DNA from: Stutzerimonas kunmingensis | Lineage (GTDB): Bacteria; Pseudomonadota; Gammaproteobacteria; Pseudomonadales; Pseudomonadaceae | Direction of reading: 5' to 3' | DNA length: 64,000 bases | Assembly (NCBI RefSeq): GCF_900114065.1 | Contig: NZ_FORS01000005.1 | Coordinates: forward strand, 124,001 to 188,000 | Part shown: piece after piece, positions 1-8,541 of the stretch | Position numbering within the stretch: the first letter of the stretch is position 1 | Layout of the letters: each line of letters starts with the position of its first letter | Notes under the pieces: generated by a model | Databases searched by the model: none | Told to the model about the DNA's origin: nothing | Seen by the model: only the letters and a program-made list of their open reading frames with translations | Translations under genes and position numbers: made by a program

Positions 1-1235
1 AGGCCATCGTGCGCTGGGCCAACGAGCGCAAGGTCGCGCTGGTGCCCTCGGGCGGTCGCACCGGGCTTTCCGCAGCGGCCGTGGCGGCCAATGGCGAGGT
101 GGTGGTGTCGTTCGACTACATGAACCAGATTCTCGAATTCAATGAGATGGACCGCACCGCCGTCTGCCAGCCGGGCGTGGTCACTGCGCAGCTGCAGCAG
201 TTCGCCGAGGACAAGGGCCTGTATTACCCGGTGGATTTCGCCTCCGCCGGCTCCAGCCAGATCGGTGGCAACATCGGCACCAATGCCGGTGGCATCAAGG
301 TGATCCGCTACGGCATGACCCGCAACTGGGTCGCCGGCATGAAAGTGGTGACCGGCAAGGGCGACCTGCTCGAACTGAACAAGGACCTGATCAAGAACGC
401 CACCGGCTACGACCTTCGCCAGCTGTTCATCGGCGCCGAGGGCACCCTGGGCTTCGTCGTCGAGGCCACCATGCGCCTGGAACGCCAGCCGACCAACCTC
501 ACCGCGCTGGTGCTGGGCACCCCCGATTTCGATTCGATCATGCCGGTGCTGCATGCCTTCCAGGACAAGCTGGATCTGACCGCCTTCGAGTTCTTCTCCG
601 ACAAGGCGCTGGCCAAGGTGCTCGGCCGTGGTGACGTGCCGGCGCCGTTCGAAACCGACTGCCCGTTCTACGCGCTGCTGGAATTCGAGGCCACCACCGA
701 GGAGCGCGCCGATCAGGCGCTGGCGACCTTCGAGCATTGCGTCGAGCAGGGCTGGGTGCTCGATGGCGTAATGAGCCAGAGCGAGCAGCAGCTGCAGAAC
801 CTGTGGAAGCTGCGCGAGTACATCTCCGAGACCATCAGTCACTGGACGCCGTACAAGAACGACATCTCGGTGACCATCGCCAAGGTGCCGGCCTTCCTCA
901 AGGAGATCGACGCCATCGTCGGCGAGCACTATCCGGACTTCGAAATCGTCTGGTTCGGCCACATCGGCGACGGCAACCTGCACCTGAACATTCTCAAGCC
1001 GGATGCGATGGACAAGGACGAGTTCTTCGGCAAGTGCGCGACGGTGAACAAGTGGGTGTTCGAAACCGTACAGAAGTACAACGGCTCGATCTCGGCCGAA
1101 CACGGCGTCGGCATGACCAAGCGCGACTACCTCGAATACAGCCGTTCGCCGGCGGAAATCGAGTACATGAAGGCAGTCAAGGCGGTGTTCGACCCCAACG
1201 GGATCATGAACCCAGGCAAGATTTTCGCGGCCTGA
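1..1235 (+). CDS. D-2-hydroxyglutarate dehydrogenase, FAD-linked (5' end outside window)
   Basis: This is a VAO-type flavoprotein. The frame is open to base 1, so the N-terminus is missing and about 410 residues remain. The FAD-binding PCMH domain comes first, with a PSGGRTGLS pyrophosphate-binding segment and a GGNIGTNAGG loop. The FAD-oxidase C domain carries GHIGDGNLHLNI and ends in SAEHGVGMTKRDYL. D2HGDH oxidises D-2-hydroxyglutarate to 2-oxoglutarate. In P. stutzeri this is known to drive SerA, which makes D-2-hydroxyglutarate as a by-product. serA is expected just outside the left edge (inference). A related D-lactate dehydrogenase is the alternative. Confidence 0.82.
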   Translation, partial: AIVRWANERKVALVPSGGRTGLSAAAVAANGEVVVSFDYMNQILEFNEMDRTAVCQPGVVTAQLQQFAEDKGLYYPVDFASAGSSQIGGNIGTNAGGIKVIRYGMTRNWVAGMKVVTGKGDLLELNKDLIKNATGYDLRQLFIGAEGTLGFVVEATMRLERQPTNLTALVLGTPDFDSIMPVLHAFQDKLDLTAFEFFSDKALAKVLGRGDVPAPFETDCPFYALLEFEATTEERADQALATFEHCVEQGWVLDGVMSQSEQQLQNLWKLREYISETISHWTPYKNDISVTIAKVPAFLKEIDAIVGEHYPDFEIVWFGHIGDGNLHLNILKPDAMDKDEFFGKCATVNKWVFETVQKYNGSISAEHGVGMTKRDYLEYSRSPAEIEYMKAVKAVFDPNGIMNPGKIFAA

Positions 1236-1263
1236 ACGGCCCACGGATTACCAGGAGTCTTCG

Positions 1264-1929
1264 ATGAGCTACCAGCACCACTACACCGATGGCACGCCGA
1301 TCCACTATCCGCTGGGTAAGGTGGTCTGCATCGGCCGCAACTATGCCGAGCACGCCAAGGAACTGAACAACCCGGTGCCTACCGAGCCGCTGCTGTTCAT
1401 CAAGGCCGGCAGTTGCACCGTGCCGCTGGACGACGGCTTCAGCATCCCCAGCGATCGCGGCGCCGTGCATTACGAAGCGGAAATCGCCGTGCTGATCGGC
1501 AAGCCGCTGTCGCGCAAGCCGAACGAGGAAGAGGTGCGCGATGCCATTTCCGGCTTCGCCCCGGCGCTGGACCTGACCCTGCGCGACGTGCAGGCCAGGC
1601 TCAAGGAAAAGGGCCATCCGTGGGAAATCGCCAAGAGCTTCGACGGCGCCTGCGTGCTGGCGCCGTTCGTGCCGGGCGATGCGGTGGAGGATCTGGGCGA
1701 CATCGGCATCCGCCTGACCATCAACGGCGAAGTCCGCCAGGACGGCAACAGCAGCCAGATGCTCAACGCCATCCTGCCGCTGCTGCAGCACATCGCCGGG
1801 CATTTCAGCCTGCAGCCGGGCGATGTGGTGTTGACCGGTACGCCGGCCGGCGTCGGCCCGCTCAAGCAGGGCGACCAGCTGGTGCTGGAGTTGGTCGGGC
1901 TGTCGCGTTTCGAAAGCCGCGTGATCTGA
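1264..1929 (+). CDS. Fumarylacetoacetate hydrolase (FAH) family protein
   Basis: A 221-residue, single-domain FAH-fold protein of FAHD1/YcgM size. The metal-binding acidic residues are visible in HYEAEIAVLIG (about residues 70-80) and ALDLTLRD (about 101-108). The C-terminal LTGTPAGVGPL loop is typical of the family. Members act as acylpyruvases or oxaloacetate decarboxylases; the substrate here cannot be read from sequence. It starts 28 bp after the D2HGDH-like gene behind an AGGAG-like site, so the two are probably co-transcribed. A strong hairpin follows. Confidence 0.85.
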   Translation: MSYQHHYTDGTPIHYPLGKVVCIGRNYAEHAKELNNPVPTEPLLFIKAGSCTVPLDDGFSIPSDRGAVHYEAEIAVLIGKPLSRKPNEEEVRDAISGFAPALDLTLRDVQARLKEKGHPWEIAKSFDGACVLAPFVPGDAVEDLGDIGIRLTINGEVRQDGNSSQMLNAILPLLQHIAGHFSLQPGDVVLTGTPAGVGPLKQGDQLVLELVGLSRFESRVI

Positions 1930-1935
1930 CCTGCG

Positions 1936-1965
1936 CGCGGCGGGGCAAACCCGCCGCGTCTGCTG
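1936..1965 (+). terminator. Probable intrinsic terminator after the FAH-family gene
   Basis: A 9-bp perfect GC stem (CGCGGCGGG / CCCGCCGCG) with loop GCAAA spans 1936-1958, seven bases after the stop codon. It is followed by a T/C-rich but not T-only stretch. It probably ends the D2HGDH-FAH transcript. Confidence 0.6.
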
Positions 1966-2022
1966 CTTCTGTGCGAACCGCTCTCGTGTTGTAATCCGGC
2001 ACCTTCCGCCGGAACGCTGTTC

Positions 2023-2919
2023 ATGCCCGTTCGTTATTCCCGCTGGCGTCTGATCGTCGCCGCCATCCTGCTGTTGCTTTTTATAGCGCTGCTCGTCGCC
2101 ACGCGCCTGCTGCACTGGGACGATCAGCTTCAGCTGTACTGGGGCGAGCGTTCGGTCAGCGCCGAACAGCGCGCAGCCAGCATCTGGCTGCCGGATTACG
2201 AGCTGACCCTGGAAACCACCCTGGCCGGCCTGGAAGACGAGGAAACCTCGGGACTGACCTGGAATCCCCTGACCGGCACGCTGTTCACCGTAACCGGCGA
2301 ACAACTGGTCGAGTTCACTCCGTCCGGCGTCGTGCTGCGGCGCGTCGCGCTGACCGGTTTCGCCGATCCTGAGGCGGTGGAGGCCCTGGGTGACGGACGC
2401 CTGGCGATCGTTGATGAGCGCCGCCGGCTGGTGGCGGTGTTCCGTCTGGAGCCCGGCGTGGAAAGCCTCGATCTCGATGATCTGGCCAGCTATGACCTGG
2501 GCTTCGCCGATGCCGGCAACAAGGGCTTCGAGGGAATGGCCTGGAACCCGCGCACGCAGCGCCTGCTGCTGGCCAAGGAACGTGACCCGCAGGGCCTGTT
2601 CGAGCTGCCATTCCCGGGTGAGGACGGCGCCGCCGGGGCGCTGCAGGCCGTGCCGAAACAGCGGCTGCTGGTACGCGACATTTCCTCCGTCGCCATCGAC
2701 CCGCGCAGCGGCCACACGCTGATGCTTTCCGACGAGTCGCGGCTGCTGGTGGAGCTGGACCTGCAGGGCAAGCCGCGCAGCTTCATCAGCCTGTTCGGCG
2801 GGCTCAATGGGTTGGTACATGGGATCGAGCAGGCCGAAGGTGTGGCGATGGATGGCGAAGGCAACATCTACGTGGTCGGCGAGCCCAACCGCTTCTACGT
2901 ATTCAGCCGCAGGCGCTGA
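2023..2919 (+). CDS. SdiA-regulated (YjiK-like) domain protein, copy 1
   Basis: A 298-residue protein with an N-terminal membrane anchor (about residues 9-27, LIVAAILLLLFIALLVA) and a beta-propeller-like SdiA-regulated domain. Typical segments are DPEAVEALGDGRLAIVDERR, GNKGFEGMAWNP and DISSVAIDPRSG, with a DESRLLVELD repeat near the end. It is probably periplasmic and tethered to the inner membrane. Its biochemical role is unknown. The next gene is a clear paralogue with the same layout, so this looks like a tandem duplication. The start is the first ATG, with a weak ribosome site. Confidence 0.8.
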   Translation: MPVRYSRWRLIVAAILLLLFIALLVATRLLHWDDQLQLYWGERSVSAEQRAASIWLPDYELTLETTLAGLEDEETSGLTWNPLTGTLFTVTGEQLVEFTPSGVVLRRVALTGFADPEAVEALGDGRLAIVDERRRLVAVFRLEPGVESLDLDDLASYDLGFADAGNKGFEGMAWNPRTQRLLLAKERDPQGLFELPFPGEDGAAGALQAVPKQRLLVRDISSVAIDPRSGHTLMLSDESRLLVELDLQGKPRSFISLFGGLNGLVHGIEQAEGVAMDGEGNIYVVGEPNRFYVFSRRR

Positions 2920-2997
2920 GACCTGGGCCGCCGTTAAGTTTGGTGTAAGCCTGACTGAAGACAATCGCTGCCCCAATTCCAGGTGAAAGTGGACCTT

Positions 2998-3894
2998 ATG
3001 CGTGCGTTGAAAAGGATCTTGGCGGGGTTGCTGACCGTGGCCCTGCTGCTGGTGCTTGCCGCCGGCGTTCATTACCGGTTGTTCGAGCGTGGCTGGTTCC
3101 ATCTCAACCAGTGGCATCGCGGCGAACCGGCGGCGGACGCCTCATTGTGGCTGCCGGATTACCAGGTGACGATCCAGGGCAAGGTGGTCCGTGGCATTGA
3201 TGACGATCTCTCGGCGTTGACCTTCGATCCCGATCGCAACAGTCTGATCGCCGTCACCAATGGCAACCCGCATCTGCTCGAACTCAGCCTGGAGGGCGAT
3301 CTGCTGCGCGCGATCCCGCTCGTTGGCTTCGGCGACCCGGAGGCTGTCGAGTACATCTCTGCCGGCGTGTATGTGATCAGCGACGAGCGCCGGCAGCGCC
3401 TGTTTCGGGTCGAAGTCGACGAGCAGACGACCATTATCGATGCCACACACGCCTCACAGCTTTCGCTGGGCATCGACCTCAACGGCAACAAGGGCTTCGA
3501 GGGCCTTGCGTACGATACGGCCGGCGGGCGCCTGTTCGTCGCCAAGGAGCGCAACCCGGTCAAGATTTATGAAATCGCGGGCTTTCCCTATTCTGCCGAA
3601 ACGCCAGCAGTACATATCAATGAACACGAAGCCAGACTGTTCGTGCGTGATCTGTCCAGTTTGCAGTTCGATGAGCGCAGCGGACATCTGCTGGCGCTGT
3701 CCGACGAATCGCGGCTGGTGGTCGAATTGGGAAGCAAGGGCCAACCACTCAGCAGCCTGGCACTGAACGCAGGCAAGCATGGGCTGGAACAGGATGTGCC
3801 GCAGGCGGAAGGCATCGCGATGGGGCCGGATGGCACGCTGTATGTTGTCAGCGAGCCAAATCTGTTCTACGTCTTCAGCAAACAGGCCAGGTGA
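2998..3894 (+). CDS. SdiA-regulated (YjiK-like) domain protein, copy 2
   Basis: A 298-residue paralogue of the preceding gene. It has a membrane anchor (about residues 5-23) and the same landmarks: SLWLPDYQVTI, GDPEAVEYISAGVYVISDER, NGNKGFEGLAYD, VAKERNP and LLALSDESRLVVELG. The ATG at 2998 is chosen over an in-frame GTG at 2983 because AGGTG at 2981-2985 sits at ribosome-site distance. Identity to copy 1 is moderate, so the duplication is old. The function is unknown; a periplasmic propeller is inferred. Confidence 0.8.
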   Translation: MRALKRILAGLLTVALLLVLAAGVHYRLFERGWFHLNQWHRGEPAADASLWLPDYQVTIQGKVVRGIDDDLSALTFDPDRNSLIAVTNGNPHLLELSLEGDLLRAIPLVGFGDPEAVEYISAGVYVISDERRQRLFRVEVDEQTTIIDATHASQLSLGIDLNGNKGFEGLAYDTAGGRLFVAKERNPVKIYEIAGFPYSAETPAVHINEHEARLFVRDLSSLQFDERSGHLLALSDESRLVVELGSKGQPLSSLALNAGKHGLEQDVPQAEGIAMGPDGTLYVVSEPNLFYVFSKQAR

Positions 3895-3929
3895 CCGGTT
3901 ACCGCCTCGATCACCGGCTTTGAAGGCGG

Positions 3930-4274
3930 TCAGGCGGCCGACGCGCTTTCGTCCTGCAGGGCGGCATTCGGTGCGTGGCGTAGTACCGAGTCGCAACCCT
4001 GCTCGGCACTGTGCAGGCTGGCGTACATCTGACTCTGGCCGATGACCTGCCCGTTGGTTGCCTTGAGCACGAAAAAGTACTTGCCGTTGCTCGACTCCTT
4101 GATCTCGAACGCACCTTCACGCACCGCGTTCTTGCGTACCGAATCGATGCCGTTGAGCGCCGAGGCATGGGCCTTGTACTGCTCGCTGGACAGGATGACC
4201 TGACCGTTGCCGGCCAGAAGATTGAAATGGAACTGGCCGTTGCTGGATTTCTTCAACTGGAATTTGCCGGACAT
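3930..4274 (-). CDS. YegP family protein (DUF1508 tandem repeat)
   Basis: A 114-residue protein built of two DUF1508 repeats: SGKFQLKKSSNGQFHFNLLA with NGQVILSSEQY, then EGAFEIKESSNGKYFFVLKA with NGQVIGQSQMY. This is the usual YegP arrangement of two about 48-residue modules. The start at 4274 is fixed by a perfect AGGAGGTG ribosome site just upstream; a longer in-frame reading to 4346 lacks one. It has no signal peptide. Its role is unknown. It lies just downstream of rpiA on the same strand, about 100 bp away. Confidence 0.85.
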   Translation of the reverse strand: MSGKFQLKKSSNGQFHFNLLAGNGQVILSSEQYKAHASALNGIDSVRKNAVREGAFEIKESSNGKYFFVLKATNGQVIGQSQMYASLHSAEQGCDSVLRHAPNAALQDESASAA

Positions 4275-4373
4275 GGCGACACCTCCTGTGATGAGCTGCG
4301 GCGGACTCGTCGCAGCGCACTTAAAGGGTAGTCGCCAGTTCGGCATCGCGCCGTTGCGCTTCGCCGCGGCGGA

Positions 4374-5045
4374 TCAGCGCTTGAGTGTCTGCACGCCGTC
4401 CTTGGTGCCGAGCAGTAGCAAATCCGCCGGTCGCATGGCGAACAGACCGTTGCAGACCACGCCGACGATGTCGTTGATCTTGCCTTCCAGTTCCGGCGCG
4501 AAGCCGATCATCAGGTTGTGCACGTCGAGGATGACGTTACCGTTGTCGGTGACCACGCCGTCGCGGTAGACCGGGTCGCCGCCGAGCTTGACCAGCTCGC
4601 GGGCGACATGACTGCGCGCCATCGGGATGACTTCCACCGGCAGCGGGAAGGCGCCCAGCTGCTCGACCAGCTTGCTGCCGTCGGCGATGCAGATGAAGGT
4701 CTTGGCTACCGCGGCGACGATCTTCTCGCGGGTCAGGGCGGCGCCACCGCCCTTGATCAGCTCCAGGTGCTTGTTCGCCTCGTCGGCGCCGTCGACATAG
4801 AACTCCAGTTCGCTCACCGAGTTCAGGTCGTAGACCGGGATGCCGTGCTGCTTCAGGCGCTCGGCGGTGGCTTCGGAGCTGGCCACGGCGCCGTCGAAGA
4901 AGCCCTTGTGCTTGGCCAGCAGGTCGATGAAGAAGTTGGCGGTGGAGCCGGTGCCGACGCCAATGATGCTGCGATCGCTGAGGTGCGGGACGATATGGTC
5001 GACGGCGGCCTGGGCGACGGCCTGCTTGAGCTGATCCTGGGTCAT
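4374..5045 (-). CDS. rpiA: Ribose-5-phosphate isomerase A
   Basis: A 223-residue protein (E. coli RpiA has 219). It interconverts ribose-5-phosphate and ribulose-5-phosphate in the pentose phosphate pathway. Visible family motifs are [16 protein letters not shown] (phosphate loop), YVDGADEAN and [15 protein letters not shown] with the catalytic Lys/Glu region. The start [11 protein letters not shown] at 5045 matches the usual N-terminus; upstream in-frame sequence is not conserved-looking. It is divergent from ilvA across 158 bp, with a perfect TATAAT hexamer 35 bp upstream. Confidence 0.96.
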   Translation of the reverse strand: MTQDQLKQAVAQAAVDHIVPHLSDRSIIGVGTGSTANFFIDLLAKHKGFFDGAVASSEATAERLKQHGIPVYDLNSVSELEFYVDGADEANKHLELIKGGGAALTREKIVAAVAKTFICIADGSKLVEQLGAFPLPVEVIPMARSHVARELVKLGGDPVYRDGVVTDNGNVILDVHNLMIGFAPELEGKINDIVGVVCNGLFAMRPADLLLLGTKDGVQTLKR

Positions 5046-5079
5046 GGCGGGAATCCGGGCGGGAAAGACGAAGGCTCGG

Positions 5080-5085
5080 ATTATA
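5080..5085 (-). promoter_or_regulatory. Candidate -10 box of rpiA
   Basis: Read on the minus strand this is a perfect TATAAT, 35 bp before the rpiA start. No good -35 is seen 16-18 bp upstream, so only the -10 is called. It implies a leader of roughly 28 nt. Confidence 0.5.
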
Positions 5086-5203
5086 GCCCTCTGCCGGCGG
5101 CGGGTCTTGTCATGCCGAAGCCGTGGTGGATTGCCGGTGGTCGCCGGGGGCGTGCGGGGGGTAGACTCCTCGTTCCCTCGCAATGCCTGCCAAGACAGCC
5201 AGA

Positions 5204-6718
5204 ATGCTCGAACATTACGTCAAGAAGATCCTCACTTCCCGCGTCTACGACGTCGCCATCGAAACCCCGCTGCAGCCCGCCCGCCAGCTTTCCGAGCGAA
5301 TCGGCAACCAGATTCTGCTCAAGCGCGAGGATCTGCAGCCGGTGTTCTCCTTCAAGGTTCGCGGCGCCTACAACAAGCTGGCGCAGCTGTCGGCCGAGGA
5401 ACTGGCACGTGGCGTGGTCACGGCATCGGCGGGCAATCACGCCCAAGGCGTTGCGCTGGCGGCCAAGCAGTTGGGTATCAAGGCCACCATCGTCATGCCA
5501 CGCACCACGCCGGAGCTGAAGGTGCAGGGCGTACGCGCCCGCGGCGGCAAGGTGGTGCTGCACGGTGATGCCTTCCCCGAGGCGCTGGCCTATTCGCTGA
5601 AGCTGGTGGAAGAGAAGGGCTACGTTTATATCCACCCTTACGACGATCCCGATGTGATCGCCGGACAGGGCACCGTGGCAATGGAAATCCTTCGTCAGCA
5701 CCAGGGGCCGATCGACGCGATCTTCGTCCCGGTCGGCGGTGGTGGTCTGGTGGCCGGTATCGCCGCCTACGTGAAATACCTCTACCCAGAGACCAAGGTG
5801 ATCGGCGTCGAGCCGGACGACTCCAATTGTCTGCAGGCCGCAATGGCCGCCGGCGAGCGCGTGGTGCTGGAGCAGGTCGGGCTGTTCGCCGACGGCGTGG
5901 CGGTGGCGCAGATCGGTCAGCACACCTTCGAGATCTGCCGGCACTATGTCGATGAGGTCATCACCGTCAGCACCGACGAGATCTGCGCGGCGATCAAGGA
6001 TATCTACGACGATACCCGCTCGATCACCGAGCCGGCAGGTGCGCTGGCCGTGGCCGGGATCAAGAAATACGTCGAGCGAGAAGGCATCAGCGACCAGGTG
6101 CTGGTGGGCATCGACTCCGGCGCCAACGTCAATTTCGACCGCCTGCGCCATGTCGCCGAGCGCGCCGAGCTGGGCGAGAAGCGCGAGGCGATCATCGCCG
6201 TCACCATCCCCGAGCAGCCGGGCAGCTTCAAGGCTTTCTGCGAGGCGATCGGCAAGCGCCAGATCACCGAATTCAACTATCGCTACCACACCGACCGCGA
6301 GGCGCACATCTTCGTCGGTGTGCAAACGCATCCGGAAAACGACCCGCGCGCCGCGTTGGTGCAGGGGCTGCGCGACAAGGGCTTCCCGGTGCTCGATCTG
6401 ACCGATAACGAACTGGCCAAGCTACACACGCGGCACATGGTCGGCGGCCATGCGGTCGGGGTCAGCAACGAGATGGTGCTGCGCTTCGAATTTCCCGAGC
6501 GGCCGGGTGCACTGTTCAACTTTCTCAACAAGCTCGGCGGGCGCTGGAACATCTCGATGTTCCATTACCGCAACCATGGTGCCGCCGACGGCCGGGTAGT
6601 TGCGGGGCTGCAGGTGCCGGCCGACGAGCGCCATCTGGTACCGGCCGCGCTGGACAAGATCGGCTACCGCTACTGGGACGAAAGCGAGAATCCGGCTTAC
6701 AAGCTGTTTCTCGGCTGA
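5204..6718 (+). CDS. ilvA: Threonine ammonia-lyase, biosynthetic
   Basis: A 504-residue, PLP-dependent threonine deaminase making 2-oxobutanoate, the first step of isoleucine synthesis. The PLP lysine is K51 in [11 protein letters not shown]. The glycine-rich phosphate loop is [10 protein letters not shown], and SAGNHAQG is also present. The C-terminal third holds two ACT-like regulatory repeats (about residues 325-400 and 420-495), as in the isoleucine-inhibited biosynthetic enzyme rather than the short catabolic form. The ATG at 5204 ([10 protein letters not shown]) is preferred over the in-frame ATG at 5183. It is divergent from rpiA. Confidence 0.95.
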   Translation: MLEHYVKKILTSRVYDVAIETPLQPARQLSERIGNQILLKREDLQPVFSFKVRGAYNKLAQLSAEELARGVVTASAGNHAQGVALAAKQLGIKATIVMPRTTPELKVQGVRARGGKVVLHGDAFPEALAYSLKLVEEKGYVYIHPYDDPDVIAGQGTVAMEILRQHQGPIDAIFVPVGGGGLVAGIAAYVKYLYPETKVIGVEPDDSNCLQAAMAAGERVVLEQVGLFADGVAVAQIGQHTFEICRHYVDEVITVSTDEICAAIKDIYDDTRSITEPAGALAVAGIKKYVEREGISDQVLVGIDSGANVNFDRLRHVAERAELGEKREAIIAVTIPEQPGSFKAFCEAIGKRQITEFNYRYHTDREAHIFVGVQTHPENDPRAALVQGLRDKGFPVLDLTDNELAKLHTRHMVGGHAVGVSNEMVLRFEFPERPGALFNFLNKLGGRWNISMFHYRNHGAADGRVVAGLQVPADERHLVPAALDKIGYRYWDESENPAYKLFLG

Positions 6719-6738
6719 ACTGACTTAAAGGATCGCGA

Positions 6739-7167
6739 ATGGAACACTATCTGACCCTACGAATCGTGCATGGCGCCACCGCGGTGCTGTTGCTACTGGG
6801 TGTGATCGTGCACCTGATCATGCTGTGGAAAGCCGGCCGCGGCGGCGACGAGGCCGTGCTGCAACGCAAGCTGCAGCGCACCCGCCGACTGTCCTTGCCG
6901 CTGCTGGCCGTGATCGGCCTGTCGCTGCCGGTGACCGGCTGGTGGCTGACGCATCTGGCCGGGTGGCCGCTGGGCCAGTTCTGGTTGCTGGCCAGCTCCG
7001 TGCTGTTCCTCGTGCTGATCCCGCTGGTTCTGCTGCTGGCCGGGCGTCTTGCCGCCTGGCAGGCGCCGGGCAGCGCCACCGCGGCGCGTAACGCCGGCAT
7101 CTATGCTGTGCTGGTGCTGGTCGTGCTGATTGCCATCACCGCCCTGATGGGTGCCAAGCCGGTCTGA
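6739..7167 (+). CDS. DUF2269-like integral membrane protein
   Basis: A 142-residue protein with four predicted membrane spans (about residues 9-29, 50-70, 80-102 and 118-138). Conserved-looking features are RIVHGATAVLLLLGVIVH in helix 1, with a His, and TGWWLTHL. It fits the small DUF2269/CopD-like membrane family. No enzymatic motif is visible. It follows ilvA by 20 bp and may share its transcript. The function is unknown. Confidence 0.65.
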   Translation: MEHYLTLRIVHGATAVLLLLGVIVHLIMLWKAGRGGDEAVLQRKLQRTRRLSLPLLAVIGLSLPVTGWWLTHLAGWPLGQFWLLASSVLFLVLIPLVLLLAGRLAAWQAPGSATAARNAGIYAVLVLVVLIAITALMGAKPV

Positions 7168-7190
7168 TTCGACCGGCTCGGGTATGACTG

Positions 7191-7209
7191 CTGCGCTGGC
7201 TCAGCGCAG
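7191..7209. terminator. Hairpin between convergent genes, centred on a stop codon
   Basis: A perfect 8-bp stem CTGCGCTG / CAGCGCAG with loop GCT. It includes the minus-strand stop codon at 7201-7203. It has no T tract. It is probably a bidirectional transcript end for the DUF2269-like and HAD genes. Confidence 0.45.
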
Positions 7210-7854
7210 CGAGATGATCTGCCAGCCACGTTCGGTGGCGAAGTCGCGCAGCACCGGGTCCGGGTCCACCGCCACTGGGTGAGGGACGCGCTGCAGCAGC
7301 GGCAGGTCGTTGCGTGAGTCGCTGTAGAAATAGGCGTCTTCGAGAGTCTGCTCGGTTTCCGCCAGCCAGCGCTCGATGCGCTGGACCTTGCCTTCCTGGA
7401 AGCAGGGGATGTCGGTCAGACGGCCGGTGTAGCGCCCGTCACGCATCTCGCATTCGGTCGCCAGCAGGGTATCGACGCCCAGGCGTGCAGCGATCGGCCC
7501 GGTGATGAAGCGATTGGTGGCGGTGATGATCACTACCTTGTCGCCCGCCTCCAGATGCTGGCGTAGCAGGGCCTCGCCCTTGCTCAGCACGATGGGCTCG
7601 ATGAAATCCTGCATGAATTCGTCGTGCCACTGCTGCAGCTGCGCCATCTCGCTGCGGCCGAGCAGTTCCTGGCAGAAATTCTGATAGGCGTGCACGTCGA
7701 GATTGCCGGCCAGGTAATCCTGATAGAAGGCGTCGTTGCGCGCCTTGTACTGGTTCGGATCGACGATGCCGCGCTGGCAGAGGTATTCGCCCCAGGCGTG
7801 GTCGCTGTCACCGGCCAGCAGGGTGTTGTCGAGATCGAATAGAGCCAGGCGCAC
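7201..7854 (-). CDS. HAD-superfamily (subclass IB) phosphatase, likely histidinol-phosphatase
   Basis: A 217-residue HAD-IB hydrolase. The nucleophile motif is [13 protein letters not shown] near the N-terminus, motif II is VIITATNRF, and the C-terminal acidic motif is [13 protein letters not shown]. The enzyme size is typical of the SerB/HisN-like group. From memory, the P. aeruginosa protein at the equivalent position upstream of rppH (PA0335) has been shown to be a histidinol-phosphate phosphatase. The same role is inferred from gene order. The start is GTG at 7854 behind GAGGAAAA. Confidence 0.8.
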   Translation of the reverse strand: MRLALFDLDNTLLAGDSDHAWGEYLCQRGIVDPNQYKARNDAFYQDYLAGNLDVHAYQNFCQELLGRSEMAQLQQWHDEFMQDFIEPIVLSKGEALLRQHLEAGDKVVIITATNRFITGPIAARLGVDTLLATECEMRDGRYTGRLTDIPCFQEGKVQRIERWLAETEQTLEDAYFYSDSRNDLPLLQRVPHPVAVDPDPVLRDFATERGWQIISLR

Positions 7855-8037
7855 GGATGTTTTCCTCGATGATGGTCAGGGCAGCCCCAAGCATACCGGT
7901 TGCAGCGTCTTGCGCGCAGCCTCGGGCGGCCCCTCGCCGAGCGCGCGGGTACGTGCCGAACGGCGGCTTGCCGTGCTTTCGGCTTATCGCGGTTTTGTGG
8001 AACAATGCCGCGACATGCGTCTGCGAGGTTGTATGCC

Positions 8038-8517
8038 GTGATCGACTCCGATGGTTTTCGCCCGAACGTCGGCATCATCCTGACCAACGATGTCGGTCAG
8101 GTGCTGTGGGCCAGGCGGATCAATCAGGATGCCTGGCAGTTCCCGCAAGGCGGGATCAACGCCCGTGAAACGCCGGAAGAAGCCTTGTTTCGCGAACTCA
8201 ACGAAGAAGTCGGCCTGGAAGAGCAGGATGTGAATATCCTCGCCTGCACCCGTGGCTGGTTGCGCTATCGTCTGCCGCAACGCCTGGTGCGTACCCATAG
8301 CCAGCCGCTGTGCATCGGACAGAAACAGAAATGGTTCCTGCTGCGCCTGACCAGCGCCGAAGAGCGTGTACGCATGGACCTGACCGGCAAGCCGGAGTTC
8401 GACGGCTGGCGCTGGGTCAGCTACTGGTACCCGCTGGGACAGGTGGTCACCTTCAAGCGCGAGGTCTATCGTCGCGCACTTAAAGAACTCGCACCGCGTT
8501 TACCGGTGCGGGACTGA
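8038..8517 (+). CDS. rppH: RNA pyrophosphohydrolase (Nudix)
   Basis: A 159-residue Nudix hydrolase that removes pyrophosphate from 5'-triphosphate mRNA and starts 5'-end-dependent decay. The Nudix box [22 protein letters not shown] is present at about residues 38-59. The N-terminus [15 protein letters not shown] is characteristic. The GTG start at 8038 gives the normal length; the longer in-frame reading to 7900 is not supported. It is 24 bp upstream of ptsP, the usual rppH-ptsP pairing. Confidence 0.95.
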   Translation: MIDSDGFRPNVGIILTNDVGQVLWARRINQDAWQFPQGGINARETPEEALFRELNEEVGLEEQDVNILACTRGWLRYRLPQRLVRTHSQPLCIGQKQKWFLLRLTSAEERVRMDLTGKPEFDGWRWVSYWYPLGQVVTFKREVYRRALKELAPRLPVRD

Positions 8518-8541
8518 GATTCGGGGAGAAAGCCTCTGAGC

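Noticed and set aside
1204..3117. 637-codon minus-strand open frame
   Set aside because: It lies across the FAH and first YjiK-like genes on the other strand, and its product is low-complexity Gln/Arg/Ala.
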